Assembly: GCA_964561655.1 (NCBI GenBank)
Contig: CAZLQG010000010.1
Coordinates: 1 to 26,493 of the forward strand
Reading direction: 5' to 3'
Origin: CAZLQG01 sp964561655
GTDB lineage: Bacteria > Patescibacteriota > Doudnabacteria > UBA920
Length of the DNA: 26,493 nucleotides
Position numbers and translations under genes: made by a program. A model generated the notes under the pieces. The model was not told the DNA's origin and searched no databases. It saw nothing but the letters and a program-made list of their open reading frames with translations. Of this stretch, positions 12,414 to 20,457 are shown one piece after another. Positions within the stretch are counted from its first letter, which is position 1, and each line of letters opens with the position of its first letter.

Positions 12414-12424
12414 ATAATAGCACA
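12414..12424 (-). promoter_or_regulatory. Extended -10 promoter of panD and the methyltransferase
   Basis: On the minus strand TGTG c TATTAT. Predicted +1 is about 12407, with a leader of about 20 bases to ATG 12387. Confidence 0.6.
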
Positions 12425-12447
12425 AATTCGTATATAGAATGGAGTTT

Positions 12448-12456
12448 TGGTATTAT
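12448..12456 (+). promoter_or_regulatory. Extended -10, leaderless-type promoter of recO
   Basis: TG g TATTAT with seven bases between the -10 and ATG 12464, so +1 falls at or next to the start codon. No SD could fit. It is divergent from the panD promoter. Confidence 0.6.
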
Positions 12457-12463
12457 TAAGATT

Positions 12464-13177
12464 ATGAGAGAAACCAGATATACATCCATCATTCTAAAAA
12501 AGCAGCCGTTTAATGAAGCGGATGAGATTATAACCGTTTTTACCAAAGAAAAAGGGAAGTTGAGGTTTTTGGCAAAGTCGGTAAAGTTTTCAAAAAGCAA
12601 ACTTTCGGGTAGTTTGCAGAATTTGTTTTTGGTGGAAATTACCGCGGCAAAATCATCAAGCCATCTTCCAAAGTTAATCGGCGCGCGGGTATTGAATAAT
12701 TTTGTAAATCTGCGGCAGGATTTGGAAAAATTAAAATACGCTTTCTACGCCCAAGAACTGGTTTTAAAATTCACGGGTGACGAGCACAAAAACGAGAAAT
12801 TGTTTAATTTGTTTTTGGAATATTTGGAATTTTTGAACAACCATTATCAGCGGGCCGTTTTGGAACCGGCGCTTGCCAAATTTAAAATTGGCTTTTTGGA
12901 AACTGTTGGCTTTAGAATCACTTATGACAAAAATTGCGCTTCCGCGCAAAGCGTAGGATTCAGCAATCCCAAGGGCGGGTTTACTTCGGGAGGGCACCAC
13001 CGCGGGCGGAACTTAAAATGCAGCTTTGAGCAATTTTTAAAACTGCAGAATCTTGATTTTAATGATTTAGCAAAAGCTTCTTTGGGAGAAATTGACGAGT
13101 TGCAGGGGATTCTTTCATCGTTTATTGAATATCAGCTGGAACGGCAGGTGAAATCGGAAAAGTTCTTGCTGTCTTAG
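12464..13177 (+). CDS. recO: DNA repair protein RecO
   Basis: The product has 237 residues, the usual RecO length. RecO works with RecR (and RecF) to load RecA on SSB-coated DNA and anneal strands. The N-terminal OB-fold is clear (TSIILKKQPFNEADEIITVF, then KGKLRFLAKSVKFSKSKLSG), followed by a helical domain (LEKLKYAFYAQELVLKF, EYLEFLNNHY). The C4 zinc site of some RecO proteins is absent: only isolated cysteines remain around CASAQSVGFSNPKGGFTSGG, which still matches the family's position of a looped segment. It appears to be translated from a leaderless mRNA. The promoter of the next gene overlaps its end. Confidence 0.9.
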   Translation: MRETRYTSIILKKQPFNEADEIITVFTKEKGKLRFLAKSVKFSKSKLSGSLQNLFLVEITAAKSSSHLPKLIGARVLNNFVNLRQDLEKLKYAFYAQELVLKFTGDEHKNEKLFNLFLEYLEFLNNHYQRAVLEPALAKFKIGFLETVGFRITYDKNCASAQSVGFSNPKGGFTSGGHHRGRNLKCSFEQFLKLQNLDFNDLAKASLGEIDELQGILSSFIEYQLERQVKSEKFLLS

Positions 13178-13179
13178 TA

Positions 13180-13190
13180 TGTGGTATAAT
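13180..13190 (+). promoter_or_regulatory. Extended -10 promoter of the DUF11-like gene
   Basis: TGTG g TATAAT (-10 at 13185-13190) begins two bases after the recO stop. Predicted +1 is about 13197, with a 26-base leader to ATG 13223. Confidence 0.65.
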
Positions 13191-13222
13191 AAATTTAACA
13201 TTACCAATCATTAATTATCTTC

Positions 13223-15070
13223 ATGGAAGACCAAAATCCAAACCAACCCGATTTCCAGCCAAAAAAAGTAGACCAGCCGATTTTTAATTCGGAAATTCGG
13301 CAGAAACTGTCCAGTCAATATCAGCCTTCCGCTTACGGCCAGGAGGCCGGCGGACTTAAAGCTTTCTACCGCCAAAACCGGATTTATTTTTGGGCGATAG
13401 GTTTGGGCGTGGTGGTGATTTCGGTGTTGGCCTACTTTGCTTTTAGAAAAGTCCCGGCCCCGATTTTAGAGGAAGCGAATGTGCAAATAAGGATAGACGT
13501 GCCTGAAACCGCGGCCGCAGGCTCCGAGGTGATTTATAAAATTAATGTGGAAAATCAGGACGCCCGCAAATTGGTAGATTTGGAACTGGAGCTTAATTAT
13601 CCTGAAGGGGTAAGCTTCTTAAGCAGCAGCCCCAAGCCGGTGAATCTTTCGGGCAGCTTGTTTAGCGTGCCGGATTTGGCCAGCAAGCAGAACGCCGCGA
13701 TTTTCGTAAAAACCCGCGCCAGCGGGAACATCAACGATGTCAAAAAGCTGAACGTAAAGCTGCGTTATAAATATGACAACTTCAATTCCGAGTTTGTAAA
13801 AGAGCAGGAAAGCAGTGTCAGGCTGGTGGCCTCGGACGTTTTGTTTGAACTTTCGGGTCCGGCTACGGCCAATAACGCCCAGCTTATTGTTTATAACGTG
13901 AAATACAGAAATGATTCGGACAAGGATATAGAAAACGCGCGGGTTACCTTGCAGTACCCGCAAGGCTTTGAGTTCGCCGCGGCGACCCCTTCGCCTTCGC
14001 TCAGCAACAATACCTGGAACGTAGAACTTTTGCCGCAAAACCAGGAAGAGGAAATTCAGATCCAGGGTTCGTTCAAATCCGTAGCCCCCGGCGAAAGCAA
14101 AACGGCGCAGGCCGAGTTCTTAATTTTCGGCAACGACGGCAAGTTTTTTATCCAGGCCGCTTCCGAATTTTCTACCCAAATCGGCAACTTGCCGCTTTTG
14201 GTTTCGCAGGAACTGGAAGGCTATAACGTAGATTTAGTGGTGGATCCGGGTGAAGTTTTAAGCTTCAGGGTAAAATACCAGAACAACGCGAGCGTGGGCG
14301 CAAGCAGCGTAAATATTGCGGTGACTTTGGATTCTTCCACCGTGGATTTGGGAAGTTTGCGCGCGGAAGGCGGGCAAATCAGCGGGAATACCATTTTGTG
14401 GAACGCTTCTACCGTAAGTAGGCTGTCAAGTTTAAATCCGAACGAATCGGGAGAGCTGTCTTTCAGCGTTAAAGTTAAAGACCCGGCCACGCGGGATTCT
14501 TCCAAAGATTTGAGCGTGGTAAGCAACATCAAAATCAAATCCGACGAACACGAAAGCTTTTTCCCTGGGAATGAACTGGCTTTAAAGATATCCAGCCCTT
14601 CGGAGGTAAAAAGCACTCTGCAATTTGTTTCCGGACAATTGCCGCCTCAAGTGGGCAGGTCCACGACTTACAGGGTAAAATTCTCGCTATTTAATTCCAG
14701 CAATGACTTTAGCGATGCGGTTGTTACCGCTTACTTGCCGCTTTCAGGCGGGGGATTTAAGGAAGGCAGTGTGACTCCTTCCGAAAAAAGCAAGGTGGAA
14801 TTCGACAGTTCTACCGGTAAACTTACTTGGCGCGTAGGTAGCCTTCCTGCGCACACCGGCAAGTTCAGCCAGGCCAAAAGCCTTGAGTTTGAACTTACTT
14901 TGAGTCCTTCAGAGGCGCAAATTTATTCCAGCCCGACTTTGGTTAAAGATATTCAGCTAAGCGCGAAAGATACATTTACCGGCCAGTCCGTCTCGGAGGC
15001 AACAGCGGGTATTACCACGAACAGCTTAAGCGGGCAGGATTCTTACGGCAAGGGAACGGTACAGCCGTAA
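13223..15070 (+). CDS. Membrane-anchored surface protein with DUF11-like beta repeats
   Basis: The product has 615 residues. A proline/glutamine-rich cytoplasmic head (1-50) leads to one transmembrane helix (about 54-74). The long outer part is made of repeated beta-sandwich modules of the DUF11/CARDB type, each with a recurring phrase: VIYKINVENQDARKLVDLEL, YNVKYRNDSDKDIENARVTL, FRVKYQNNASVGASSVNI and YRVKFSLFNSSNDFSDAVVT. About four modules are visible, ending in a Ser/Gly-rich tail. No enzyme motif is seen. Such proteins usually act as surface stalks or adhesins; for an episymbiotic organism host contact is plausible but inferred. It has its own promoter at 13180, no SD, and a large hairpin just past the stop. 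Confidence 0.8.
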   Translation: MEDQNPNQPDFQPKKVDQPIFNSEIRQKLSSQYQPSAYGQEAGGLKAFYRQNRIYFWAIGLGVVVISVLAYFAFRKVPAPILEEANVQIRIDVPETAAAGSEVIYKINVENQDARKLVDLELELNYPEGVSFLSSSPKPVNLSGSLFSVPDLASKQNAAIFVKTRASGNINDVKKLNVKLRYKYDNFNSEFVKEQESSVRLVASDVLFELSGPATANNAQLIVYNVKYRNDSDKDIENARVTLQYPQGFEFAAATPSPSLSNNTWNVELLPQNQEEEIQIQGSFKSVAPGESKTAQAEFLIFGNDGKFFIQAASEFSTQIGNLPLLVSQELEGYNVDLVVDPGEVLSFRVKYQNNASVGASSVNIAVTLDSSTVDLGSLRAEGGQISGNTILWNASTVSRLSSLNPNESGELSFSVKVKDPATRDSSKDLSVVSNIKIKSDEHESFFPGNELALKISSPSEVKSTLQFVSGQLPPQVGRSTTYRVKFSLFNSSNDFSDAVVTAYLPLSGGGFKEGSVTPSEKSKVEFDSSTGKLTWRVGSLPAHTGKFSQAKSLEFELTLSPSEAQIYSSPTLVKDIQLSAKDTFTGQSVSEATAGITTNSLSGQDSYGKGTVQP

Positions 15071-15083
15071 ACAGGATTTCCGC

Positions 15084-15136
15084 GCTTGCCGTTTGTTTGG
15101 AACTGGCTAAGCCAGATTCCTTGTCAAACGGCAAGC
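15084..15136. repeat. Large compound palindrome after the surface-protein gene
   Basis: The outer arms GCTTGCCGTTTG (15084-15095) and CAAACGGCAAGC (15125-15136) are perfect. The inner arms GGAACTGGC and GCCAG-a-TTCC pair around TAA with a one-base bulge. The total is about 21 paired positions in 53 bases. No T run follows, so it resembles a dispersed palindromic element or mRNA 3'-end structure more than a terminator. Confidence 0.8.
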
Positions 15137-15275
15137 CATAAGGTTCGGCCAAATACTTTATTAATTTGCTGTGGTGTTTTTCGCCGTAGCACTCGTTATG
15201 CCTTTAAACATCCTTGCAAATTGCCTCGTCTTTGGTCCGAACGTGGAAGTCCTGTAAGCATATTTGGAATAAATA

Positions 15276-15312
15276 AAAACCCCCTTCCAATAAATATGGA
15301 GAGGGGTGTTTT
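15276..15312. terminator. Bidirectional terminator downstream of the CHAP gene
   Basis: AAAACCCCCTTCCA (15276-15289) pairs with TGGAGAGGGGTGTTTT (15297-15312) with small bulges. It lies 14 bases past the stop of the minus-strand CHAP gene and also closes off plus-strand transcription from the surface-protein gene. Confidence 0.75.
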
Positions 15313-15326
15313 AATGTCGATAAAAT

Positions 15327-16616
15327 TTACGGAAGAATAAAGCCTCTTATTATTCTGCTGTTATTGCTTATCCAGCGGGTGTTGATTTTGCCAAAAGCTT
15401 CATAGTTCATTTCGCTTACCATAAAGCGGTCGTCTTCCACTTTTTCCACCAAGGCCACGTGGCCGTAGCGGGAATTGTCCGTGGTGACCACGATAGCGCC
15501 TATGGAAGGGGCACTGGTGATAACCGAGCCGTAAGCGCGCGCGTTACTTAGCCAGTTTTTGGCATTGCCGCCCCAGGGCACGTGGACTTCGGAAGCTACG
15601 TACCAAGTGCAGTAGCCCCAGGGGAAAAGATGGCCGGTGCCGTTGTTGACGATTTTCGGCGCCGTAGTGCCCGGACTTGCTTTGTCGCTTGATCCGCCGC
15701 TGCTGGCAGGGGCTTTAGGTAGCATAGATTGCGGCAGGGTGCCGTTGGGCACAATAATAATTTGTCCGCCGTCAATGTCTTCCGCGTTTTCCAGTCCGTT
15801 GTAGGCAATAATTTTTGCAAGGTCCGCTTTGTATTTATTGGCAATGTCCGGCAAGGTATCGTTGCTGGAAGCTTCGTGCATCACTCCGTCCGTGGGCAGA
15901 ATAATCAAATACCAGCCCGGTTTAATCAGTTCGGAAGAAAGTTTGTTCGTCCACATTAAAGTTTGGACGGAAATTCCGTTTTCCGCGGCAATTTCTCCCA
16001 AGGTGTCTCCGGGCTTGGTTTGGTAAACTTTTATTTGTTTGGCAATCAGGCTTTGGATGCTGTCGGGGTTAGGCTTAATCAGTACTTGTTGGTTTACGAT
16101 ATCATTTTCCGTCGTTTCAGCTGAAAGGTCTGCTTCTTGAGTTTCCGGGCTTTGCAGACTTTGAGCCTGGGCTTGGGCAAAGAACCCGGTTTCTTTGGCG
16201 ACAGTGGTTATGATGCTGGTATTTTTAGCATAAAGGTTGTTGTTGAGATTCGGATGGTAGTCTAAAAATTTAGCTATAAAACTTTTGTCTTGGAAGCTTA
16301 ACTTGGCAGTGCCGCCAAAATGATATAAATTTAATCCGGCAACCAGCAAAGCAAAAAGCAAAACCAGCGCTTCTGAAGAGAATTTCAATATAAAATCCCA
16401 GCGATCCATTTTTTTAAAGTGAACGGCCGGGAAAGTTCCAAAATACTCCTTTTTCAGCAGAGGAGCTTTTTTTCTAAAGATAAATAGGGATTTTTTTAGA
16501 TAATATTGGCTTATAAAAGCGGCTCTTTCCACGTACACAGTAAGTATAGAAAGCCAATATTTAAGCTTTAAAATAAGGACTTGTATTTTGCTTGTCACTA
16601 AAGTTTTATCAGGCAA
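15327..16616 (-). CDS. LysM/CHAP-domain cell-wall hydrolase
   Basis: The product has 429 residues. Order of parts: a basic amphipathic N-terminus, a transmembrane helix (about 78-98), a linker (100-195), LysM repeat 1 (about 197-241, VYQTKPGDTLGEIAAENGIS), LysM repeat 2 (about 245-290, HEASSNDTLPDIANKYKADL), a Ser/Pro linker, and a CHAP domain (about 328-429). The catalytic C336 is in GYCTWYVA and H386 in YGHVALVE; an acidic or Asn third residue near 391-404 is likely. LysM binds peptidoglycan, and CHAP enzymes cleave its peptides or amide bonds. No ATG exists near the 5' end. TTG 16616 is the longest start and GTG 16598 an alternative; a promoter at 16649-16677 supports an early start. Confidence 0.88.
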   Translation of the reverse strand: MPDKTLVTSKIQVLILKLKYWLSILTVYVERAAFISQYYLKKSLFIFRKKAPLLKKEYFGTFPAVHFKKMDRWDFILKFSSEALVLLFALLVAGLNLYHFGGTAKLSFQDKSFIAKFLDYHPNLNNNLYAKNTSIITTVAKETGFFAQAQAQSLQSPETQEADLSAETTENDIVNQQVLIKPNPDSIQSLIAKQIKVYQTKPGDTLGEIAAENGISVQTLMWTNKLSSELIKPGWYLIILPTDGVMHEASSNDTLPDIANKYKADLAKIIAYNGLENAEDIDGGQIIIVPNGTLPQSMLPKAPASSGGSSDKASPGTTAPKIVNNGTGHLFPWGYCTWYVASEVHVPWGGNAKNWLSNARAYGSVITSAPSIGAIVVTTDNSRYGHVALVEKVEDDRFMVSEMNYEAFGKINTRWISNNSRIIRGFILP

Positions 16617-16648
16617 TAATTAGGAAGAAAATGGAAGACCTGTCTAAT

Positions 16649-16677
16649 ATCTTAGCAAAGGGTTTTTATGCCAGCAA
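16649..16677 (-). promoter_or_regulatory. Promoter of the CHAP/LysM gene
   Basis: On the minus strand TTGCTG (16677-16672), a 17-base spacer ending in TG c, then TAAGAT (16654-16649). Predicted +1 is about 16642, 26 bases before TTG 16616. Confidence 0.55.
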
Positions 16678-16762
16678 GAGCTTACTCCACAGTTGCTTTT
16701 TTTGCCCTTTTGTTACGGGTAAAATAATTAATTTTGGCTTAAACAAAAGGCATTTTAGCATT

Positions 16763-16819
16763 TTAACATTTAAACATACAAACATTAAATTAAGTTGAAA
16801 TCTGCTGTTTAAATGTTAA
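16763..16819. repeat. 14-bp perfect AT-rich inverted repeat upstream of the helicase gene
   Basis: TTAACATTTAAACA (16763-16776) and TGTTTAAATGTTAA (16806-16819) are exact complements with 29 bases between. The left half also belongs to the AT-rich family at 4601 and 5234 (TTTAAACATnCAAACATTA). Confidence 0.8.
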
Positions 16820-16843
16820 GATGTTTATATGTTTAAGTGATTT

Positions 16844-18979
16844 ATGGATTTAGCTACTTTGAACGATCGTCAAAAGGAGGCAGTTACGGCCCCGATGGGT
16901 CCTGTTTTAATATTGGCCGGTCCGGGCAGCGGAAAAACCAAAACTTTGACTTACCGAATAGCCTATTTGGTTGAAAATAAAATGGTTCACCCGGCAAATA
17001 TTTTGGCTTTGACTTTCACCAACAAAGCGGCGCAGGAAATGAAGCAAAGGGTGATGCGCCTGCTTTCGCGCTACAAGGCCGCGGCTGAGAGTTTGACTAT
17101 GGGAACTTTCCATTCCGTCTGCGCCAGGATTTTGCGAAAAGAAATTAAGGCCATGGGTTACGGCGGCGATTTTGTGATTTTCGATACCGACGACCAAAGA
17201 AAGCTGATGCAGGAAATTTTGGAAGATTTGCGCATAGACAGTAAAAGGATGCCGGCCTCATTGTTTGGTTCGCTTATTAGCCGGGCCAAGAATTTTCTAC
17301 AGCTTCCTTCGGAAGCAGTTTTGGATTTAAAATCACCGATGAAGGAAAAATTTTTGGAAGTCTATGCCAAATACCAGAACGGTTTGTTTAAGCAGAACGC
17401 GCTGGACTTTGACGATCTTTTAATGCTTACCGTAAAAATATTTGAAAGTTTTCCCAAAGTTTTGGGAAAGTACCAGAAACAATTCAAATATATTCTAGTC
17501 GATGAATACCAAGACACTAACCCGGCGCAGTACGCACTTTTGAAACTTCTCGCCAAACATCATAACGTCTTTGTTGTGGGGGACGACGCCCAAAGTATTT
17601 ATGGGTTTAGAGGCAGCGATATTAGGAATATTTTGAGTTTTGAAGAAGATTTTTCGGAAAGCTTGGTAATTAAGCTCGAACAAAATTACCGAAGCACGCA
17701 AAACATCCTGGGCGCGGCGCAAAAAGTGATTGAACTCAACCCTTCGCAAAAGTACAAAAAGTTATGGACAGAAAATCTGGAAGGCGAAAAGATTGTGCTT
17801 AACGTGGCCGAAGACGAGCGCGCGGAAGCGGAATTCGTGGTTAGAAAAATTATCCAGCTGGCAACGGGAGCGCCTGATGAGCTGGAATACCAGCCGGAAG
17901 CCCAGGAAAAAGGTTATTCTATTTTGGACAGATTTTTAAAAGCAAGGAAAATTTACGGCAAAAAACTGGAAGGCTTCCGTTCGTACAATTTATCCCAGCT
18001 GCCAAAACAGCACGGGTCCTTGAAGGAATTTTGCGTTTTGTACCGTACCCACGCCCAGTCGCGCGCTTTGGAGGAGGTATTTATTGAATCCGCGATTTCA
18101 TACCAAATTGTGGGCGGTTTTAAGTTTTACGAGCGCAAAGAAATTAAGGACGTCTTGGCGTATTTGAGGCTGATTCTAAACTTTAGGGATTTGGTGGCTT
18201 TAAAGCGCGTGCTGAACGAACCGTCTAAGGGTTTGGGAGCGAAATCTTATAACGTCTTTAGGGATTTGATTTTGGATTTGGCGGCGAAGAATCAAAAAAT
18301 ATCAATTAGAGAATTTAACGCGTCTTTGGAGGAAGCAGATTTGCCGCCAAAACAATTGCAGGCGGCCAAAGATTTTTTTGCCATTTTGGAAAAGTTAAGC
18401 CAGGCTCCAAAAAGTGAAAATTTACTAAAACTGATGAAACAGGCGGTAAAGGAGACTGGCTACGAAAGATATTTGCGGGATGGCACAGAAAAAGGTGAGT
18501 CGCGCTGGGAGAACGTGGAGGAATTATTTACGGTCGCAATGAAATTTAAGCATCTTTCGTGGAAAGAGGGGGCGGCCGCCCTTTTGGAAGAAGTCGCGTT
18601 GCTTTCGGAAATAGACCAAAAGGACGAAAAGCAGGACGCCGTAACTTTAATGACTTTACATTCGGCTAAGGGTTTGGAATTTGACAATGTTTTTTTTGTG
18701 GGGCTGGAAGAAGGAATTTTGCCCCATTCAAGGAGCCTGATTGAGCCTAAAGAACTGGAAGAGGAAATCCGCTTGGCTTATGTGGGACTGACGCGGGCGA
18801 GGAAGCGGTTGTTTTTAGTTTACGCCCGCTCGCGTAAAATTTTCGGCAATCTGCAAATTTCCCAGCCTTCGCGCGTGCTTAAAGTTATTCCTAAAAAGCA
18901 CCTGGAAATAGTGGGCCAAAGCGAAAGTTTTATGGACGAAGGAGAAGGTGAATTGATGGTAGAGGAGATGGAATATTAG
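16844..18979 (+). CDS. UvrD/PcrA-type DNA helicase (SF1A)
   Basis: The product has 711 residues, normal for the family. It is a 3'-5' ATP-dependent DNA helicase used in repair and in clearing proteins from DNA. All helicase motifs are present: the Q motif LNDRQKEAV, Walker A GPGSGKT with K31, motif Ia LTFTNKAAQEM, TMGTFHSVCARIL, Walker B D220-E-Y-Q-D224, motif III GDDAQSIYGFRGSD, motif IV EQNYRSTQNIL, motif V TLMTLHSAKGLEFDNVF and motif VI YVGLTRARKRL (from about 646). Choosing between UvrD, PcrA and Rep is not possible from the motifs alone. ATG 16844 follows a long AT-rich inverted repeat; the SD is weak. Confidence 0.93.
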   Translation: MDLATLNDRQKEAVTAPMGPVLILAGPGSGKTKTLTYRIAYLVENKMVHPANILALTFTNKAAQEMKQRVMRLLSRYKAAAESLTMGTFHSVCARILRKEIKAMGYGGDFVIFDTDDQRKLMQEILEDLRIDSKRMPASLFGSLISRAKNFLQLPSEAVLDLKSPMKEKFLEVYAKYQNGLFKQNALDFDDLLMLTVKIFESFPKVLGKYQKQFKYILVDEYQDTNPAQYALLKLLAKHHNVFVVGDDAQSIYGFRGSDIRNILSFEEDFSESLVIKLEQNYRSTQNILGAAQKVIELNPSQKYKKLWTENLEGEKIVLNVAEDERAEAEFVVRKIIQLATGAPDELEYQPEAQEKGYSILDRFLKARKIYGKKLEGFRSYNLSQLPKQHGSLKEFCVLYRTHAQSRALEEVFIESAISYQIVGGFKFYERKEIKDVLAYLRLILNFRDLVALKRVLNEPSKGLGAKSYNVFRDLILDLAAKNQKISIREFNASLEEADLPPKQLQAAKDFFAILEKLSQAPKSENLLKLMKQAVKETGYERYLRDGTEKGESRWENVEELFTVAMKFKHLSWKEGAAALLEEVALLSEIDQKDEKQDAVTLMTLHSAKGLEFDNVFFVGLEEGILPHSRSLIEPKELEEEIRLAYVGLTRARKRLFLVYARSRKIFGNLQISQPSRVLKVIPKKHLEIVGQSESFMDEGEGELMVEEMEY

Positions 18980-18998
18980 AGAATTTTAAATTTTAAGT

Positions 18999-19004
18999 TA
19001 TAAA
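18999..19004 (+). promoter_or_regulatory. Possible leaderless-type -10 of ksgA
   Basis: TATAAA is followed by six bases and ATG 19011, inside the AT-rich spacer GAATTTTAAATTTTAAG. The spacing matches other SD-less genes in the window. There is no TG extension. Confidence 0.4.
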
Positions 19005-19010
19005 TTTTAA

Positions 19011-19844
19011 ATGGATAAAGAAAAGTTAAAAAATTTGCTTAGAAAGTATAACTTAAAGCCAAACTTTACCTTTGGGCAGAATTTTTTGGTTGACGAAGGC
19101 GCGCTGTCGGAAATAGTTAGAGCCGCCGACGTTTCGTCAGCCGACAGTATTTTAGAAATCGGCCCCGGCATCGGGAATTTAACCGTTGAACTTTTAAAAA
19201 TTGGCGCTAAGGTTTTCAGCGTGGAGAAGGACCAGAAGTTTTTGCCAATTCTCCGATCGATTAAAGATAAATATCAGAATTTTGAATTTGCCATTGGCGA
19301 TTTTTTGGACTTTGATTTGGAAAATTTTAATGCCAAACGCACGTACAAAGTTGTCGCCAACATTCCATATTTCATCACCGGAAAAATTTTAAGAAAGCTG
19401 TTTGCTGCGTGGCACAAGCCATCACGAGTAGTTTTATTGACGCAAAAAGAAGTCGCAGAAAAAATCACCGCCAAAGCGGGGAATATGAGCCTGGTTGGAA
19501 TTTCGGTGCAAATTTTCGGTGAGCCGAAAATAATCGGCATTGTAAAATCTGAAAGTTTTTTCCCCGCGCCAAAAGTTGACAGCGCAATAATAAGAATAGA
19601 AACCTACAAAAAATCAAAATACAAAATAGAAGACGAGCAGAAATTTTTTAAGGTTGTAAAGGGGTGCTTTTTAGGAAAGCGCAAACAGATTCATAATACG
19701 CTCAAAAACAATCTTGGTTTAAAAGAAGAGCAAGTGAGCAGAATTTTAAAAACATTGGACATTGATTTAAAAACTAGACCCCAAGAACTGCCCATAGAAA
19801 AATGGGTGTTACTATACGAACTAATAACCAAAAACCACAACTAA
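19011..19844 (+). CDS. rsmA: 16S rRNA dimethyladenosine transferase (KsgA/RsmA)
   Basis: The product has 277 residues. It dimethylates the two adjacent adenines in helix 45 near the 3' end of 16S rRNA, a late step of small-subunit assembly. Visible motifs: the N-terminal FGQNFLVD, motif I ILEIGPGIGNLT (47-58), the acidic VEKDQKF loop, and the catalytic motif IV N117-I-P-Y120 in VVANIPYFITGKIL. Further on are FFPAPKVDSAIIRI and the C-terminal GKRKQIHNTLKNN. The gene lies 31 bases after the helicase gene in an AT-rich spacer. No SD is seen, and TATAAA lies six bases before the ATG. The C-terminus looks complete. Confidence 0.96.
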   Translation: MDKEKLKNLLRKYNLKPNFTFGQNFLVDEGALSEIVRAADVSSADSILEIGPGIGNLTVELLKIGAKVFSVEKDQKFLPILRSIKDKYQNFEFAIGDFLDFDLENFNAKRTYKVVANIPYFITGKILRKLFAAWHKPSRVVLLTQKEVAEKITAKAGNMSLVGISVQIFGEPKIIGIVKSESFFPAPKVDSAIIRIETYKKSKYKIEDEQKFFKVVKGCFLGKRKQIHNTLKNNLGLKEEQVSRILKTLDIDLKTRPQELPIEKWVLLYELITKNHN

Positions 19845-19866
19845 AAGTTAAAAATTATTAGTTGTG
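19836..19866. terminator. Weak hairpin between the convergent ksgA and DUF192 genes
   Basis: CACAACTAA (19836-19844) pairs with TTAGTTGTG (19858-19866). The stem is AT-rich with a 13-base loop and overlaps the ksgA stop codon. A T-rich stretch follows but not immediately, so termination is only possible. Confidence 0.4.
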
Positions 19867-19895
19867 ATTATTTGCCTTTAGTTTTTCGCTTCAAG

Positions 19896-20357
19896 TTAAA
19901 ATTGTATTTTGTTCCCAACGTTCACATTGTATAAATCCGTCCAGCCTTCGCGCACTTCCAAAACCATGTCAATATTTGACGGAGGGGGATAAAGCGGCAA
20001 AGTTTCAAAAGTATCTCTGGGTACGGAAGCGCCTCGGGTAATTTCAGTTATTTTAAAATTTTTAATCCAGATAATGTCAATGTCAAACAGCATGCCTTTC
20101 ATCCAGAAAGAAGGGCGTTTGTTTTCTCTTTCCCTAAAATCAAACAGCATACCTTCGTCGTCTTTGAGCTTTTGTCTTCCAGTAAGCCCGTTTTTTAGTT
20201 TTTCATCATCGCTTACGATTTCCACGAATATTCTTTTTTCGCCAACCATCAACGGAGTCTGGTAGGGGGAGTCAGAGGGTTTATAAAATTTAGCCAGGCA
20301 GGAAGAGGATAAAAAGGCCAGGCTAATGAGAATTAAGAAAATTTTTTTATTTGCCAT
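19896..20357 (-). CDS. DUF192 lipoprotein
   Basis: The product has 153 residues. A lipoprotein signal with lipobox LSSS-C20 anchors it outside the membrane. The DUF192 domain (about 38-150) shows the family phrases GLTGRQKLKDDEGMLFDF, then SFWMKGMLFDIDIIWI and LYPPPSNIDMVLEVREGW. DUF192 proteins have a small beta-barrel fold whose biochemical role is not established. There is no SD; TG a TAAAAT ends six bases before the ATG, a leaderless-type start. The gene is convergent with ksgA and divergent from the secretion-like cluster. Confidence 0.88.
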   Translation of the reverse strand: MANKKIFLILISLAFLSSSCLAKFYKPSDSPYQTPLMVGEKRIFVEIVSDDEKLKNGLTGRQKLKDDEGMLFDFRERENKRPSFWMKGMLFDIDIIWIKNFKITEITRGASVPRDTFETLPLYPPPSNIDMVLEVREGWTDLYNVNVGNKIQF

Positions 20358-20363
20358 ATTATT

Positions 20364-20372
20364 ATTTTATCA
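20364..20372 (-). promoter_or_regulatory. Extended -10, leaderless-type promoter of the DUF192 gene
   Basis: On the minus strand TG a TAAAAT, with six bases between the -10 and ATG 20357. This is the same geometry as at 4584-4592. Confidence 0.55.
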
Positions 20373-20420
20373 TAAAAATGCTGATGCTTGCTTAAGAAGT
20401 GTGGTTTGGTGGTGTCGGTG

Positions 20421-20449
20421 TAGACAAAAAAATCAAAATGTGCTATAAT
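20421..20449 (+). promoter_or_regulatory. Promoter of the secretion-like cluster
   Basis: TAGACA (20421-20426), a 17-base spacer ending in TGTG c, then TATAAT (20444-20449). This is the strongest promoter by consensus on this side of the window. It gives a leader of about 140 bases. Confidence 0.75.
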
Positions 20450-20457
20450 TATATATA

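Noticed and set aside
15086..15340. 84-residue frame downstream of the surface-protein gene
   Set aside because: It spans the large palindrome and the terminator and overlaps the CHAP gene's end; there is no start signal.
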